From Mesorhizobium sp. (GTDB lineage Bacteria; Pseudomonadota; Alphaproteobacteria; Rhizobiales; Rhizobiaceae), in the NCBI RefSeq assembly GCF_017306585.1, contig NZ_JAFKIC010000119.1, positions 37,023 through 101,022 on the forward strand: a stretch of 64,000 nt of DNA, written 5' to 3'. This document shows positions 32,058 through 40,488 of the stretch, in pieces (position 1 is the first letter of the stretch; every line of letters begins with the position of its first letter). A program made the translations under genes and the position numbers. The notes under the pieces were generated by a model that saw only the letters and a list, made by a program, of their open reading frames with translations, was not told the origin of the DNA and searched no databases.

Positions 32058-33506
32058 ATGCGTCCTGAGACCAAACACGCCGTGCCGCCGGCCGGCGACA
32101 TCTGCCGCCTGTCCGCGATCGAACTGGCCGCCGCGATCCGGCACGGGAAATTGTCGGTGCGCGAGGTGGTCACGGCCTTTCTCGACCGCATCGAGGCGGT
32201 CAACCCGCAGGTCAACGCCATCGTCTCCCTGCGCGAGCGCGCCGACATATTGCGCGAGGCGGATACCGCCGACGCCAGGCGACAGCACGGCGAGCAAAGC
32301 GGCTCGTTGTTCGGACTGCCGATCGCGATCAAGGATCTCGCCTCGACCACGGGCCTGCGCACGTCCTTCGGTTCGCCGATCTTCGCCGATTTCGTGCCGG
32401 AGGAAGACGATTTCTTCGTCGAGCGCATCCGCGATGCCGGCGCCATCATTATCGGCAAGACCAACGTTCCCGAATTCGGGCTCGGCTCCAACACCTACAA
32501 CAACGTGTTCGGGCCGACGCTCAACGCCTTCGATCCCGCGCTCACCGCCGGCGGCTCGAGCGGCGGCTCGGCGGTGGCGCTGGCGCTCGACATGGTGCCG
32601 GTCGCCGACGGCAGCGATTTCGGCGGCTCGCTGCGCAACCCGGCGGCCTGGAACAATGTCTACGGTTTCCGCCCCTCGCAGGGGCTCGTCCCCGGCGGAC
32701 CGGATTTCGAGGTCTTTCACGCCCAGATGGGCGTCGAGGGGCCGATGGGCCGCAACGTCGCCGACATGGCGCTGCTGCTCGACGTACAGGCGGGTTACCA
32801 TCCGCAGGCACCCTTGTCTTACGATAAGCAAGGCTCCTTCCTTGAGGGATTGGCGACACCGTCGACAGGCGGCCGCGTCGCATGGCTCGGCGACCTTGGC
32901 GGTCACCTGCCGCTCGAAGCCGGCATTCTGGATCTGTGCGAGGCGGCGCTTGGCCGGTTCGCGGACGCATCCTTCACGACCGAGCCCTTGCTGCCGGACT
33001 TCGATTTCGAAACGCTCTGGCAGGCTTTCGTCACTCTGCGCCAGGCCAGCAGCGGCTGCGCGCTGAAGGTCCATTATGACGATCCCTCGAAGCGCGGCCT
33101 GCTGAAGCCGGAAGCAGTCTGGGAGGTGGAAAACGCCATGCGGCTGACGGCGCCGCAGATCCGCACGGCCTCTGTCGTGCGCACGTCATGGCATCGTACA
33201 CTGCTTTCGATCTTCGACCGCTTCGACCTGGTCGCGCTGCCGACCGCGCAGGTCTTCCCTTTCGATGTCGGCACGCATTGGCCGCGCGAGGTCGCCGGCC
33301 GGGCGATGGACAGTTACCACCGCTGGATGCAGGTCTCGGCCTACGCCACGCTGGGCGGCTGCCCGGCGGTCAACGTGCCGGTCGGCTTCGACGACAGGGG
33401 CCGCCCGATGGGCATGCAGCTGATCGGCCGGCCGCGCGGCGACCTCGCCGTGCTCAGGGCCGCCGCTGCCTATGAAAAGACGCTGCCCTGGCCCGCGGGC
33501 GCCTGA
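32058..33506 (+). CDS. Amidase (amidase-signature family)
   Basis: A 482-residue amidase-signature hydrolase. The Ser-cisSer-Lys triad is visible: LPIAIKDLA with Lys near residue 92, GGSSGGSAVALALDM near 164-170, and GSDFGGSLRNPAAWNNVYGF with the nucleophilic Ser. The domain is preceded by EAVNPQVNAIVSLRERAD, typical of the family. Not GatA by context, as no gatC or gatB is adjacent. Substrate unknown. It starts 9 bases after ribokinase, so the two are probably co-transcribed. Confidence 0.9.
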   Translation: MRPETKHAVPPAGDICRLSAIELAAAIRHGKLSVREVVTAFLDRIEAVNPQVNAIVSLRERADILREADTADARRQHGEQSGSLFGLPIAIKDLASTTGLRTSFGSPIFADFVPEEDDFFVERIRDAGAIIIGKTNVPEFGLGSNTYNNVFGPTLNAFDPALTAGGSSGGSAVALALDMVPVADGSDFGGSLRNPAAWNNVYGFRPSQGLVPGGPDFEVFHAQMGVEGPMGRNVADMALLLDVQAGYHPQAPLSYDKQGSFLEGLATPSTGGRVAWLGDLGGHLPLEAGILDLCEAALGRFADASFTTEPLLPDFDFETLWQAFVTLRQASSGCALKVHYDDPSKRGLLKPEAVWEVENAMRLTAPQIRTASVVRTSWHRTLLSIFDRFDLVALPTAQVFPFDVGTHWPREVAGRAMDSYHRWMQVSAYATLGGCPAVNVPVGFDDRGRPMGMQLIGRPRGDLAVLRAAAAYEKTLPWPAGA

Positions 33507-33611
33507 TCCGCGTGTGGCGGCGCGGCGTTTCGCGGCCGGCTTGCATCGGCCCTGCCGTCATGCATTGATTGCCCAAAGCCGCGCCGCACAGGCGCGCCAG
33601 AGGGAAAAATC

Positions 33612-34226
33612 ATGTCGCTCGAACTTTACGCCGCCTATGTTGTCGCCTGCATCGTCATCATCCTGGTGCCGGGGCCGACGGTCACGCTGATCATCGCCAA
33701 CAGCATCCGCCATGGCGCCCGCGCCGGGCTCGCCAATGTCGCCGGCACGCAGGCCGGGCTCGCCATCATGATCGCCATCGTCGGCATCGGCCTCAACACG
33801 CTGATATCGGGCATGGGCCACTGGTTCGAATGGGTGCGGTTGATCGGCGCCGCCTACCTGATCTGGATGGGTGTGCAGATGTTCCGCTCCAAGGGCACGC
33901 TGAACGCAGACGGAACAGCCCGAAAGCCGCGCGGCGGCTTCTTCCTGCAGGGCTTTCTGGTGGCGCTGAGCAACCCCAAGACGCTGATCTTCTTCGGCGC
34001 TTTCTTCCCCCAGTTCATCGCGCCGCAAGGCAATTATTCGCTGCAGATTATCGTCATGGGCCTGACCGCGATGATCTTCGCCGCCATGTCGGACTCGACC
34101 TATGCGCTCGCCGCGGGCCGCGCCGGCCGCATGCTGTCGGCCAGCCGCGTCAAGCTCCTGTCCAGGATCAGCGGCAGCTTCATGGTCGGCGGCGGCCTGT
34201 GGCTGGCGTTTTCGAGGTCGAAGTAG
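33612..34226 (+). CDS. LysE/RhtB family amino-acid exporter
   Basis: A 204-residue inner membrane protein with about six hydrophobic segments. The family marks are VPGPTVTLIIANSIRHGARAG near residue 18, GAAYLIWMGVQMFRS, and FLQGFLVALSNPKTLIFFGA. LysE/RhtB proteins export amino acids such as lysine, homoserine or threonine; the actual substrate is unknown. It is 105 bases downstream of the amidase in the same direction. Confidence 0.9.
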   Translation: MSLELYAAYVVACIVIILVPGPTVTLIIANSIRHGARAGLANVAGTQAGLAIMIAIVGIGLNTLISGMGHWFEWVRLIGAAYLIWMGVQMFRSKGTLNADGTARKPRGGFFLQGFLVALSNPKTLIFFGAFFPQFIAPQGNYSLQIIVMGLTAMIFAAMSDSTYALAAGRAGRMLSASRVKLLSRISGSFMVGGGLWLAFSRSK

Positions 34227-34328
34227 AAGCCCGTGGTCATGGGTGGCCGACGCACTGCATGGCATAGATACGGCCTCACCGATTGAAAGTCTGCGTGCGC
34301 TCGTTACATGAAGGACATTGAGGGATTG

Positions 34329-34649
34329 ATGTCTGGACTGTCGGCCTATGAGGGTTTGAAGAAGAACGCGCCAAGTGTGCTCTTGTTTGCCGGTTTGTTC
34401 GCTATATTGGTCATGTCAGCTCAGAACAAATGGGCCAATGACGCAACCCCGATCCGATCGGTGGACAAGGTCGGCGCCACGGTCAAAAGCGTCCAATGGG
34501 CCAAAGGCCCGGCCATCTACGTCCTGGCTCTCGATAGTGGTCCGTCGGTTCTCGTCGAGGACGAACGTCCGCACCTTATCGGCTCGCGCGTTGGCATAGA
34601 GCGTGTCACGCGCGCCAACGGCCTGATCTTCTACAGGTTTGCCGATTGA
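34329..34649 (+). CDS. Small membrane-anchored hypothetical protein, paralogue 1
   Basis: No named family. GAGGGA just before 34329 favours that ATG over an in-frame one at 34308. The 106-residue product has one hydrophobic segment (SVLLFAGLFAILVMSAQ) and then a small beta-rich domain. VGATVKSVQW starts this domain, and it ends LVEDERPHLIGSRVGIERV and FYRFAD. The same layout and ending recur in the gene at 34835, so the two are diverged tandem copies. The domain probably faces the periplasm. The 185 bases to the next copy show no gene. Confidence 0.55.
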   Translation: MSGLSAYEGLKKNAPSVLLFAGLFAILVMSAQNKWANDATPIRSVDKVGATVKSVQWAKGPAIYVLALDSGPSVLVEDERPHLIGSRVGIERVTRANGLIFYRFAD

Positions 34650-34834
34650 GGGTCGCCGCCTCTTGCGTGGCCTGCGACATCACGTCGAGGACTACCGGAC
34701 CGAACGCTGCGATCGAATGGAAGCACAGCGAGAATACCGGCGGAATAAGCTTTGCGTCGTCTGGATCAAATTTGGCGATAATATTCCAGGAAATCCCATT
34801 GAAGTCGGCTTCATGCTTTACTTAATTATAGGGC

Positions 34835-35215
34835 ATGGGACCGACAGGACTCTCTTTCAGGAACCGCTTGCTTCTGCTTGAGACAGAATATCGCGATTTC
34901 GTGGTCGGCATAGTGATGTTTTGCGCTCTTGGCCTCGCGCCGCTGATGTTTGCCGCGATGAGGCAGCCTGGCCCCATTGTCGGCACACAACAGGTAGAGG
35001 GCAGCGTCGAATATGTCACGACGATGCCTCTCAATCCAAAAATCGCGGTCGGCCAAGGCTTTCACTACCGATATGAAGTCCGCCTCCAAGACACCGCCGA
35101 ACTGGTGTTTGTCGATGGCGAGATCGAGACCCCCCATGTCATCGGTTCGACAGTGTGGGTCGAGCGGCAGCACCACCGGAGCGGCGCCGACACCTACCGG
35201 CTCCTCAATGGATGA
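34835..35215 (+). CDS. Small membrane-anchored hypothetical protein, paralogue 2
   Basis: A 126-residue product with a hydrophobic segment (FVVGIVMFCALGLAPLMFAA) and a beta-rich domain. This domain starts VEGSVEYV and ends FVDGEIETPHVIGSTVWVER and TYRLLNG. It aligns over the domain with the protein at 34329-34649 (VxGxVxxV, PHxIGSxVxxER, YR). Ribosome-binding signal is weak. Function unknown. It is convergent with the nucleoside hydrolase, six bases away. Confidence 0.5.
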   Translation: MGPTGLSFRNRLLLLETEYRDFVVGIVMFCALGLAPLMFAAMRQPGPIVGTQQVEGSVEYVTTMPLNPKIAVGQGFHYRYEVRLQDTAELVFVDGEIETPHVIGSTVWVERQHHRSGADTYRLLNG

Positions 35216-35221
35216 AATGGC

Positions 35222-36163
35222 CTAAAGCCGCCCCAGCCTCTCCACCAGCAGCGCGAAGAAGCCGTCATGGTCGATGTCGCGCATCACCATGGCGTTCTTT
35301 TCCCGCTTGGTCACGCCCCACCAGTCGACCACGGTCATGCCCATGGTGAGTTCCGAGGCGGTCTCGATGCTGACATTGCAGTGGCGTCCCTTGAACAGCT
35401 CAGGCTTGATCAGGTAGGCGATGACGCAGGGATCGTGCAGCGGCCCGCCATCGGTGCCGTATTTGCCCTCGTCATAACGCTCGAAGAATTCCAGCATGTC
35501 GGCGGTGGCGATGCCGACCTTGGTGCCGAGCTTGCGGAAGGCCTGGGTGCGCTGGGTGGTGGTCAGCGCCTTGTGGGTGACGTCGAGCGGCATCATGACG
35601 ATCGGAGTGCCCGACCGGAACACGATGTCGGCCGCATGCGGGTCGACATAGATGTTGAACTCGGCCGCCGGCGTGACATTGCCGCCTTCGAAATAGCCGC
35701 CGCCCATCAGCACGATTTCCTTGATGCGCGGCGCGATCCTCGGTTCGCGGATCAGCGCCAGCGCGATGTTGGTCAGCGGCCCGAGCGGGCAGAGCGTGAT
35801 GGTGCCGCTCTCTTCCCGCATCAGCGTCTCGACGATGAAATCGACGGCATACTGGTCCTGCAGCTTCATCGCCGGTTCAGGCAGCTGCGGCCCGTTGAGG
35901 CCGGTCTGGCCGTGCACCTCTTCGGCGGTGACGAGCTGGCGCACCAGCGGACGGATGGCGCCGGCATAGACCTTGATCTCGGGCCGGCCGGCCAGCTCGC
36001 AGATCTTGCGGGCATTCTTTTCGGTGAGCTTCAGCGGCACGTTGCCGGCCACGGCCGATATGCCGACGATCTCCAGTTCAGGACTGCCAAGCGCCAGGAG
36101 AATGGCGACGGCGTCGTCCTGGCCGGGATCGGTGTCGATGATGATCTTGCGTGGCTGGGGCAT
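35222..36163 (-). CDS. Nucleoside hydrolase, inosine-uridine preferring type
   Basis: Hydrolyses ribonucleosides to base plus ribose. The 313-residue chain starts MPQPRKIIIDTDPGQDDA with the calcium-binding DTDPGxDDA motif, and has LVTAEEVHGQTGL, CPLGPLTNIALAL, MGGGYFEGGNVTPAAEFNIY and GGPLHDPCVIAY with the later Asp ligand. The ATG at 36163 follows AAGGA by 6 bases; an in-frame ATG at 36289 adds an unrelated leader. Ribose released would feed ribokinase at 31143. Substrate range (purine or pyrimidine) is not readable. Confidence 0.92.
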   Translation of the reverse strand: MPQPRKIIIDTDPGQDDAVAILLALGSPELEIVGISAVAGNVPLKLTEKNARKICELAGRPEIKVYAGAIRPLVRQLVTAEEVHGQTGLNGPQLPEPAMKLQDQYAVDFIVETLMREESGTITLCPLGPLTNIALALIREPRIAPRIKEIVLMGGGYFEGGNVTPAAEFNIYVDPHAADIVFRSGTPIVMMPLDVTHKALTTTQRTQAFRKLGTKVGIATADMLEFFERYDEGKYGTDGGPLHDPCVIAYLIKPELFKGRHCNVSIETASELTMGMTVVDWWGVTKREKNAMVMRDIDHDGFFALLVERLGRL

Positions 36164-36367
36164 TTCAATTCCTTGTTTGGTTGGCCGTGAGCTCACCGGG
36201 CCGGGCATGCCCGCTAAGAACGCCGAACCGGCTGCAAGCCGCCGAAGCGCTCGATCGGGAACAGCCCCGACCCGCGCTTCTCCTTGCATCCGCGCGTCGT
36301 TTCAAGCGCCATGTCGATTATTCCTGTGAGTCCACGACCGGGACTTTTTGGGCGGGTCCTTTGATGG

Positions 36368-36396
36368 CTTGAACTTGGCCGCGGAGCGGACCATAT
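36368..36396 (+). promoter_or_regulatory. Probable RpoH (sigma-32) promoter of hsp20
   Basis: CTTGAA (36368-36373), 15 bases, then GACCATAT (36389-36396), close to CTTGAA-N13-17-CCCCATNT. The expected start is near 36402, at the first base of the leader hairpins. The grpE promoter at 56144-56172 has the same spacing. Confidence 0.5.
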
Positions 36397-36400
36397 CAAG

Positions 36401-36456
36401 GGCATCGGGAAAAATGCCAGCAGGGTTTTTCCAGTTTATGTCGCTCTTGAGAGGAC
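36401..36456 (+). promoter_or_regulatory. ROSE-type RNA thermometer in hsp20 5' leader
   Basis: The 3' hairpin GTCGCTCTTGAGAGGAC (36440-36456) pairs GTC-CTC with GAG-GAC around TTGA and leaves one bulged G (36443). The strand TCGCT matches the ROSE box UYGCU, whose bulged G is diagnostic. GAGGA of the ribosome-binding site is in the stem. A 5' hairpin GGCAT...ATGCC (36401-36418) precedes it. Confidence 0.7.
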
Positions 36457-36464
36457 AGTGTAAC

Positions 36465-36890
36465 ATGAGCCGAATGACGCCTTTCTCCAGCCCGCTTCTC
36501 CTGGGTTTCGACGCCATGGAAAAGACCCTGGAGCGTCTGGCGAAATCCGGCGACAGCTACCCTCCCTACAACATCGAGCGCCTCAGCGGCGTCGACGGCA
36601 AGGCCGAAAGGCTGCGCATCACGCTTGCCGTGGCCGGTTTCGCCGAAAGCGATCTCGATGTGACGACGGAGGAGAACCAGCTGGTCGTGCGCGGCCGTCA
36701 GACCGACGACACCGAGCGCGAATTCCTCCACCGCGGCATCGCCGCGCGCCAGTTCCAGCGCTGCTTCGTGCTGGCCGACGGCATGCGGGTGATCGCGGCG
36801 GAACTGAAGAACGGCCTTTTGTCGATCGATCTCGATCGGCCGGAAGCCGAACGGCTGGTACGGAAAATAAACATATCGGTGAAAGACTGA
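36465..36890 (+). CDS. Small heat-shock protein, Hsp20/IbpA family
   Basis: ATP-independent chaperone holding unfolding proteins. The 141-residue chain starts MSRMTPFSSPLLLGFDAMEK and has YPPYNIERLS and the alpha-crystallin domain RLRITLAVAGFAESDLDVTT, NQLVVRGRQ, FLHRGIAARQFQRCFVLADG and ELKNGLLSIDLDRP. This layout resembles the rhizobial sHsp class that begins with FSSPFLLGFD. The ATG at 36465 follows GAGAGGA by 9 bases; longer frames from 36348 run through the promoter. It is followed by DUF1150, a conserved Rhizobiales pair. Confidence 0.92.
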   Translation: MSRMTPFSSPLLLGFDAMEKTLERLAKSGDSYPPYNIERLSGVDGKAERLRITLAVAGFAESDLDVTTEENQLVVRGRQTDDTEREFLHRGIAARQFQRCFVLADGMRVIAAELKNGLLSIDLDRPEAERLVRKINISVKD

Positions 36891-36966
36891 TCTTTGCCGA
36901 TGGCTCTCATGCGGGATGGCCTGTTGCCCCAGGACGGGGCGGCGTCTCGCGCCAAGGAGGCTTGAA

Positions 36967-37224
36967 ATGACCAGAACTGACGAAACCATCACCATGACTA
37001 GCGGTGAATTCGCCCATCTCGGCGAAGGCTCGGTCGCCTATCTGCGCAAGGTCTCGAGCGACGAATTGCTCGGCCGCTTTCCCAACATCGGCGAAATCGC
37101 GCCCGGCATGGAACTCTGGGCTCTGTTCGCCGCCAATGGCCAGCCGATCCTGCTCTCCGATGCGCGCGACCGCGCCTTGGCCGGCGCCATGGAAAACGAC
37201 CTGACCACCGTCGCCATTCACTGA
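36967..37224 (+). CDS. DUF1150 family protein
   Basis: An 85-residue protein of unknown function found next to Hsp20 genes in Rhizobiales. Visible blocks are YLRKVSSDELLGRFPNI, ELWALFAANGQPILLSD and NDLTTVAIH. AAGGAGG lies 7 bases before the ATG at 36967; an in-frame start at 36916 is outside the family region. Likely co-transcribed with hsp20 and so heat inducible (inference). Confidence 0.88.
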   Translation: MTRTDETITMTSGEFAHLGEGSVAYLRKVSSDELLGRFPNIGEIAPGMELWALFAANGQPILLSDARDRALAGAMENDLTTVAIH

Positions 37225-37248
37225 CGGCGGTTGGCGGGCCGAAAGGAA

Positions 37249-37271
37249 AAGGGCCGCTCGTGGCGGCCCTT
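37249..37271. terminator. Bidirectional intrinsic terminator
   Basis: AAGGGCCGC, loop TCGTG, GCGGCCCTT: a 9-bp perfect stem between the convergent DUF1150 and ptsN genes. On the minus strand it is followed by TTCCTTTC, so it serves ptsN best. Confidence 0.75.
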
Positions 37272-37293
37272 GCAGAGTCCCGTTAAAAATGGC

Positions 37294-37758
37294 TCAGGCC
37301 GCGTGCGAGGCCGGCGTATCCGACAGGAGCGCGTGGATCGCCGTGGCATCGCGCGTCCCTCTGATCTTGGCCACCGTATCGGCGTCGCGCAGCACCCGCG
37401 CAATGCGTGACAGCGCCTTCAGATGATCGGCGCCCGCCCCTTCCGGCGCCAGCAGCAGAAACACCAGATCGACAGGCTGGTCGTCGAGCGATTCGAAATC
37501 GACCGGCGTCTCCAGCCGCGCGAAAACGCCGGCGATGCGCTTCACCCCGGCAAGCTTGCCGTGCGGAATGGCGATGCCATTGCCGACGCCGGTCGAGCCC
37601 AGCCGCTCGCGCTGCAGGATGGTGTCGAACACCTCCCGTTCCGGAATGCCCGAAATCGCCGCCGCCCGCTCGGACAGCAGTTGCAGAAGCTGCTTTTTGG
37701 AGTTCGCCTTCAACGCCGGCAAAATCGCCGGAACGCTGATAAGATCGCTCAGATCCAT
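37294..37758 (-). CDS. ptsN: PTS IIA-like nitrogen regulatory protein PtsN
   Basis: EIIA-Ntr, the last phosphate acceptor of the nitrogen PTS (PtsP-PtsO-PtsN), which affects potassium transport and stress responses. The 154-residue protein carries GNGIAIPHGKLAGVKRIAG, with the phosphorylated His in IPHGK near residue 65, and PVDLVFLLLAPEGAGADHLK. It follows hpf and rpoN, the classical rpoN-hpf-ptsN order. A terminator follows at 37249-37271. Confidence 0.95.
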   Translation of the reverse strand: MDLSDLISVPAILPALKANSKKQLLQLLSERAAAISGIPEREVFDTILQRERLGSTGVGNGIAIPHGKLAGVKRIAGVFARLETPVDFESLDDQPVDLVFLLLAPEGAGADHLKALSRIARVLRDADTVAKIRGTRDATAIHALLSDTPASHAA

Positions 37759-37817
37759 TCTTGAAAATCCTTGTTCGCCTGCCGTCGCCAGTCCCCACCC
37801 CTCGTGCGGCTGGCTTT

Positions 37818-38402
37818 TTATCCCTGTGCGACTTTGGTCGTGGACGGGTCGATCCAGCCGATATTACCGTCGGGCCGGCGATAGACGATGTTGAGATGGT
37901 CGGTTCCGGCATTGCGGAACACGAACACCGGACTGTCCTTGGTATCGAGTTCGATGACGGCTGAAGCCACCGACATGGTCTTCAGCGTCATGGTCGATTC
38001 GGCGACGATGGCCGGCGCGAAATCCTCCGGGATTTCCTCGTCGTCATCGGCGAGCGGCGCCATGACCGTATAGGCGATGTCGGTCAACTCGCCATTGCCA
38101 TTGCCTGAATTGTGCGATTTGAGACGGCGCTTGTAACGCCTCAGCCGGGTCTCCAGCCGGTCGGCCGCCGCCTCGAAGGCGAGCGTCGGATCCTGGGCAT
38201 CGCCGGTTGCCTGCAGCGAGGCGCCGGAATCCAGCCGGATCATGCAATCGGCCGAATAGCGCGAGCCCGATTTGATGACGGTGACGTGGCCCGCAAAACC
38301 GCGATCGAAATATTTGCCGATGGCTTCGCCGACACGATCGTTGATGCGTGTACGGAACGCATCGCCGATATCCATGTGTTTTCCCGATATGCGCAGATTC
38401 AT
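37818..38402 (-). CDS. hpf: Ribosome hibernation promoting factor, long form
   Basis: Binds the 30S decoding region and drives 100S dimer formation in starvation. The 194-residue length marks the long form. The N-terminal domain is LRISGKHMDIGDAFRTRIND, and ERLRRYKRRLKSH-like RLETRLRRYKRRLKSHN precedes the linker. The C-terminal dimerisation domain is DSPVFVFRNAGTDHLNIVYR. It lies 266 bases after rpoN and 59 before ptsN, all on one strand. Confidence 0.94.
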   Translation of the reverse strand: MNLRISGKHMDIGDAFRTRINDRVGEAIGKYFDRGFAGHVTVIKSGSRYSADCMIRLDSGASLQATGDAQDPTLAFEAAADRLETRLRRYKRRLKSHNSGNGNGELTDIAYTVMAPLADDDEEIPEDFAPAIVAESTMTLKTMSVASAVIELDTKDSPVFVFRNAGTDHLNIVYRRPDGNIGWIDPSTTKVAQG

Positions 38403-38668
38403 CTGAAAACTGACCTTCCTTGCTCAGGCTTCAAACTGTCCCGAGTTTATACTCGTGGTCCGTGCGCACAAGCTTTGCGGCGTCACTCGCGCCGATTTAA
38501 ATCCGAACTTTCCGGTTGATCACAAGCCGCCTTTTTGACCGTCCCGAGGTCATTGTCGTGACGGACCATCCGCTAGCGGGCCTCAAGCCCGTCTCATGCG
38601 GGCGGGCTTCTAGCCACTTCACCGCGGCTTGTCAATGAAGCTCGAAAGCTGTGGAAAAACGGCGGGCC

Positions 38669-40195
38669 TCAGCGCCCGGCGCTGGCCAGCGCCCGCTTTT
38701 CGCGCCGCCGCTGCACCGACGAGGGAATATTCATGCCTTCCCGGTACTTGGCGACTGTGCGCCGCGCGATGTCGACGCCGCTTTCCCGCAGCATGTCGAC
38801 GATGGCGTCGTCCGACAGCACATCGACGGGTTTCTCCTCGTCGATCAACTGCTTGATGCGGTCGCGCACCGCTTCCGAAGAATGCGCGTCGCCGCCGCCC
38901 GACGCCGCGATCGAGGCCGTAAAGAAATAGCGCAATTCGAACACGCCGCGCGGCGTCAGCATGTATTTGTTGGCGGTGACGCGGCTGACGGTCGATTCGT
39001 GCATGCCGATGGCATCCGCCACCGTGCGCAGGTTGAGCGGCTTCAGATGGCGCACGCCATGCACGAGGAAAGCATCCTGCTGGCGCACGATTTCGGAGGC
39101 GACCTTCAGGATCGTCTTTGCCCGCTGGTCGAGGCTGCGCGTCAGCCAGTTGGCGCTCTGCAGGCATTCGGCCAGGAAATCCTTTTCCGCCTGGTTCTTG
39201 GCGTGCGGCGAGACCTGGGCGAAATAGATATGGTCGACCAGCACGCGCGGCAGGGTTTCGGCATTGAGTTCCACGGTCCAGCTGCCATCATTGGCGGCGC
39301 GGACCTCGACATCGGCGACGATGGCATCGCTGGCGCCGCCCGAAAACGCCATGCCCGGACGCGGATCCAGCGCCCGGATTTCAGCCAGCATGTCGAGCAA
39401 ATCCTCCTCGTCGACGCCGCAGAGCCGCTTCAGTGTCTGGAAATCACGCCGCGCCAGAAGCTCCAGATCGGCGACCAAGGCCTTCATCGCAGGATCGAGC
39501 CGGTCGCGCACGGCAAGCTGCAGCGAAAGACATTCGGCAAGATCGCGGGCGAACAGCCCCGCCGGCTCGAAGGTCTGGCACACCGCCAGCACCTTGCCCA
39601 CGGCGGCTTCGTCGGTGCCGAGCCGCGCGGCGATCTCGGCCATGTCAGCCCTGACATAGCCGGTTTCATCAAGCCCGTCGGCGAGTTCGCCGGCGATCAG
39701 CCGTGCCGCGGGATCGGCGAAGGCTAGCGCGATCTGTTCGCCGACGTGATCGCGCAAGGTGATCGCGGCGGCAGCCATGTCGCCGGCGTCGAGCCCTTCG
39801 GAAGAGGAGCCGCCACCGCTGCCCGAAGCCGACTTCCATTGCGCCGTCAGGTCGGGGCCCAGCCGCTCGCTGGTGCCGGGATCGTCGGGAAACAGGTTTT
39901 CCAGCGACGTATCGAGTTTTTCCGAGATCGCCTCGGCGCTCCATCCCACCTCGTTCTCGAACCAGTCGCCGTCGGCGGCCGCCTGTGGCTCCGCCTCGGT
40001 CTTCTGCGTCTGGTCGCTCGCCGCATCGTCCTGCGGCTCGGCGCGTTCCAGCAGGGGGTTGCGCTCGATCTCCTCGTCGATGAAGTGCTCCAGCTCGACA
40101 TGGGTGAACTGCAGCAGCCGAATCGACTGCATCAGCTGCGGCGTCATCACCAGCGACTGCGACTGTCGGAGCTGTAGCTTCGCCGCCAACGCCAT
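38669..40195 (-). CDS. rpoN: RNA polymerase sigma-54 factor
   Basis: Alternative sigma factor for nitrogen, carbon and other genes that need enhancer-binding activators. The 508-residue chain begins with region I (KLQLRQSQSLVMTPQLMQSI), then an acidic Gln-rich region II at about 50-110, a core-binding region, the HTH IGMHESTVSRVTANKYM near 395, and the RpoN box ARRTVAKYREGMNIPSS near 476. All parts appear intact. It is downstream of lptB after 293 bases and upstream of hpf and ptsN. Its promoter region holds an unusual sigma-54 site (40267-40281). Confidence 0.97.
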   Translation of the reverse strand: MALAAKLQLRQSQSLVMTPQLMQSIRLLQFTHVELEHFIDEEIERNPLLERAEPQDDAASDQTQKTEAEPQAAADGDWFENEVGWSAEAISEKLDTSLENLFPDDPGTSERLGPDLTAQWKSASGSGGGSSSEGLDAGDMAAAAITLRDHVGEQIALAFADPAARLIAGELADGLDETGYVRADMAEIAARLGTDEAAVGKVLAVCQTFEPAGLFARDLAECLSLQLAVRDRLDPAMKALVADLELLARRDFQTLKRLCGVDEEDLLDMLAEIRALDPRPGMAFSGGASDAIVADVEVRAANDGSWTVELNAETLPRVLVDHIYFAQVSPHAKNQAEKDFLAECLQSANWLTRSLDQRAKTILKVASEIVRQQDAFLVHGVRHLKPLNLRTVADAIGMHESTVSRVTANKYMLTPRGVFELRYFFTASIAASGGGDAHSSEAVRDRIKQLIDEEKPVDVLSDDAIVDMLRESGVDIARRTVAKYREGMNIPSSVQRRREKRALASAGR

Positions 40196-40266
40196 GGTTC
40201 GGTCTCAAACGCCTCCTGTACGCATCCGGACTTCCGGAAATGAATTTCGCGGCCGGCTATAGAAAC

Positions 40267-40288
40267 TGGCCCGGCTTTTGCTTGTCAA
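40267..40288. promoter_or_regulatory. Sigma-54-like -24/-12 element overlapping the rpoN sigma-70-like promoter
   Basis: On the + strand TGGCCCGGCTTTTGC (40267-40281) matches TGGCACG-N4-TTGC with one mismatch and GG-N10-GC spacing; it points away from rpoN. On the minus strand TTGACA (40288-40283) is a consensus -35 for rpoN, with TCTATA 19 bases on. The two elements occupy the same 40 bases. Nothing else is seen in 40196-40488. Confidence 0.5.
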
Positions 40289-40488
40289 GGCAAAGCCTAG
40301 CAAAGCCCGCTTACCGGAGCGTTAGCCCGGAGCAAAATCGCCGAAAAACGGGCCGCCGCACGCAAAAAGCCGCGCCAGGAAACAATTTTTCCAAGCAGAG
40401 CAATTTTCCGGGAAGCGAAACCGATCCCGCCATTGCGCCAAAAAACAAGGAGACTGGATGGCCGCCGCTCCATGAAGCGGCGAGCCGC

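Noticed and set aside
34639-34881. 80-residue frame between the two small membrane proteins
   Set aside because: Overlaps the ends of both neighbours, no signal peptide or family pattern.
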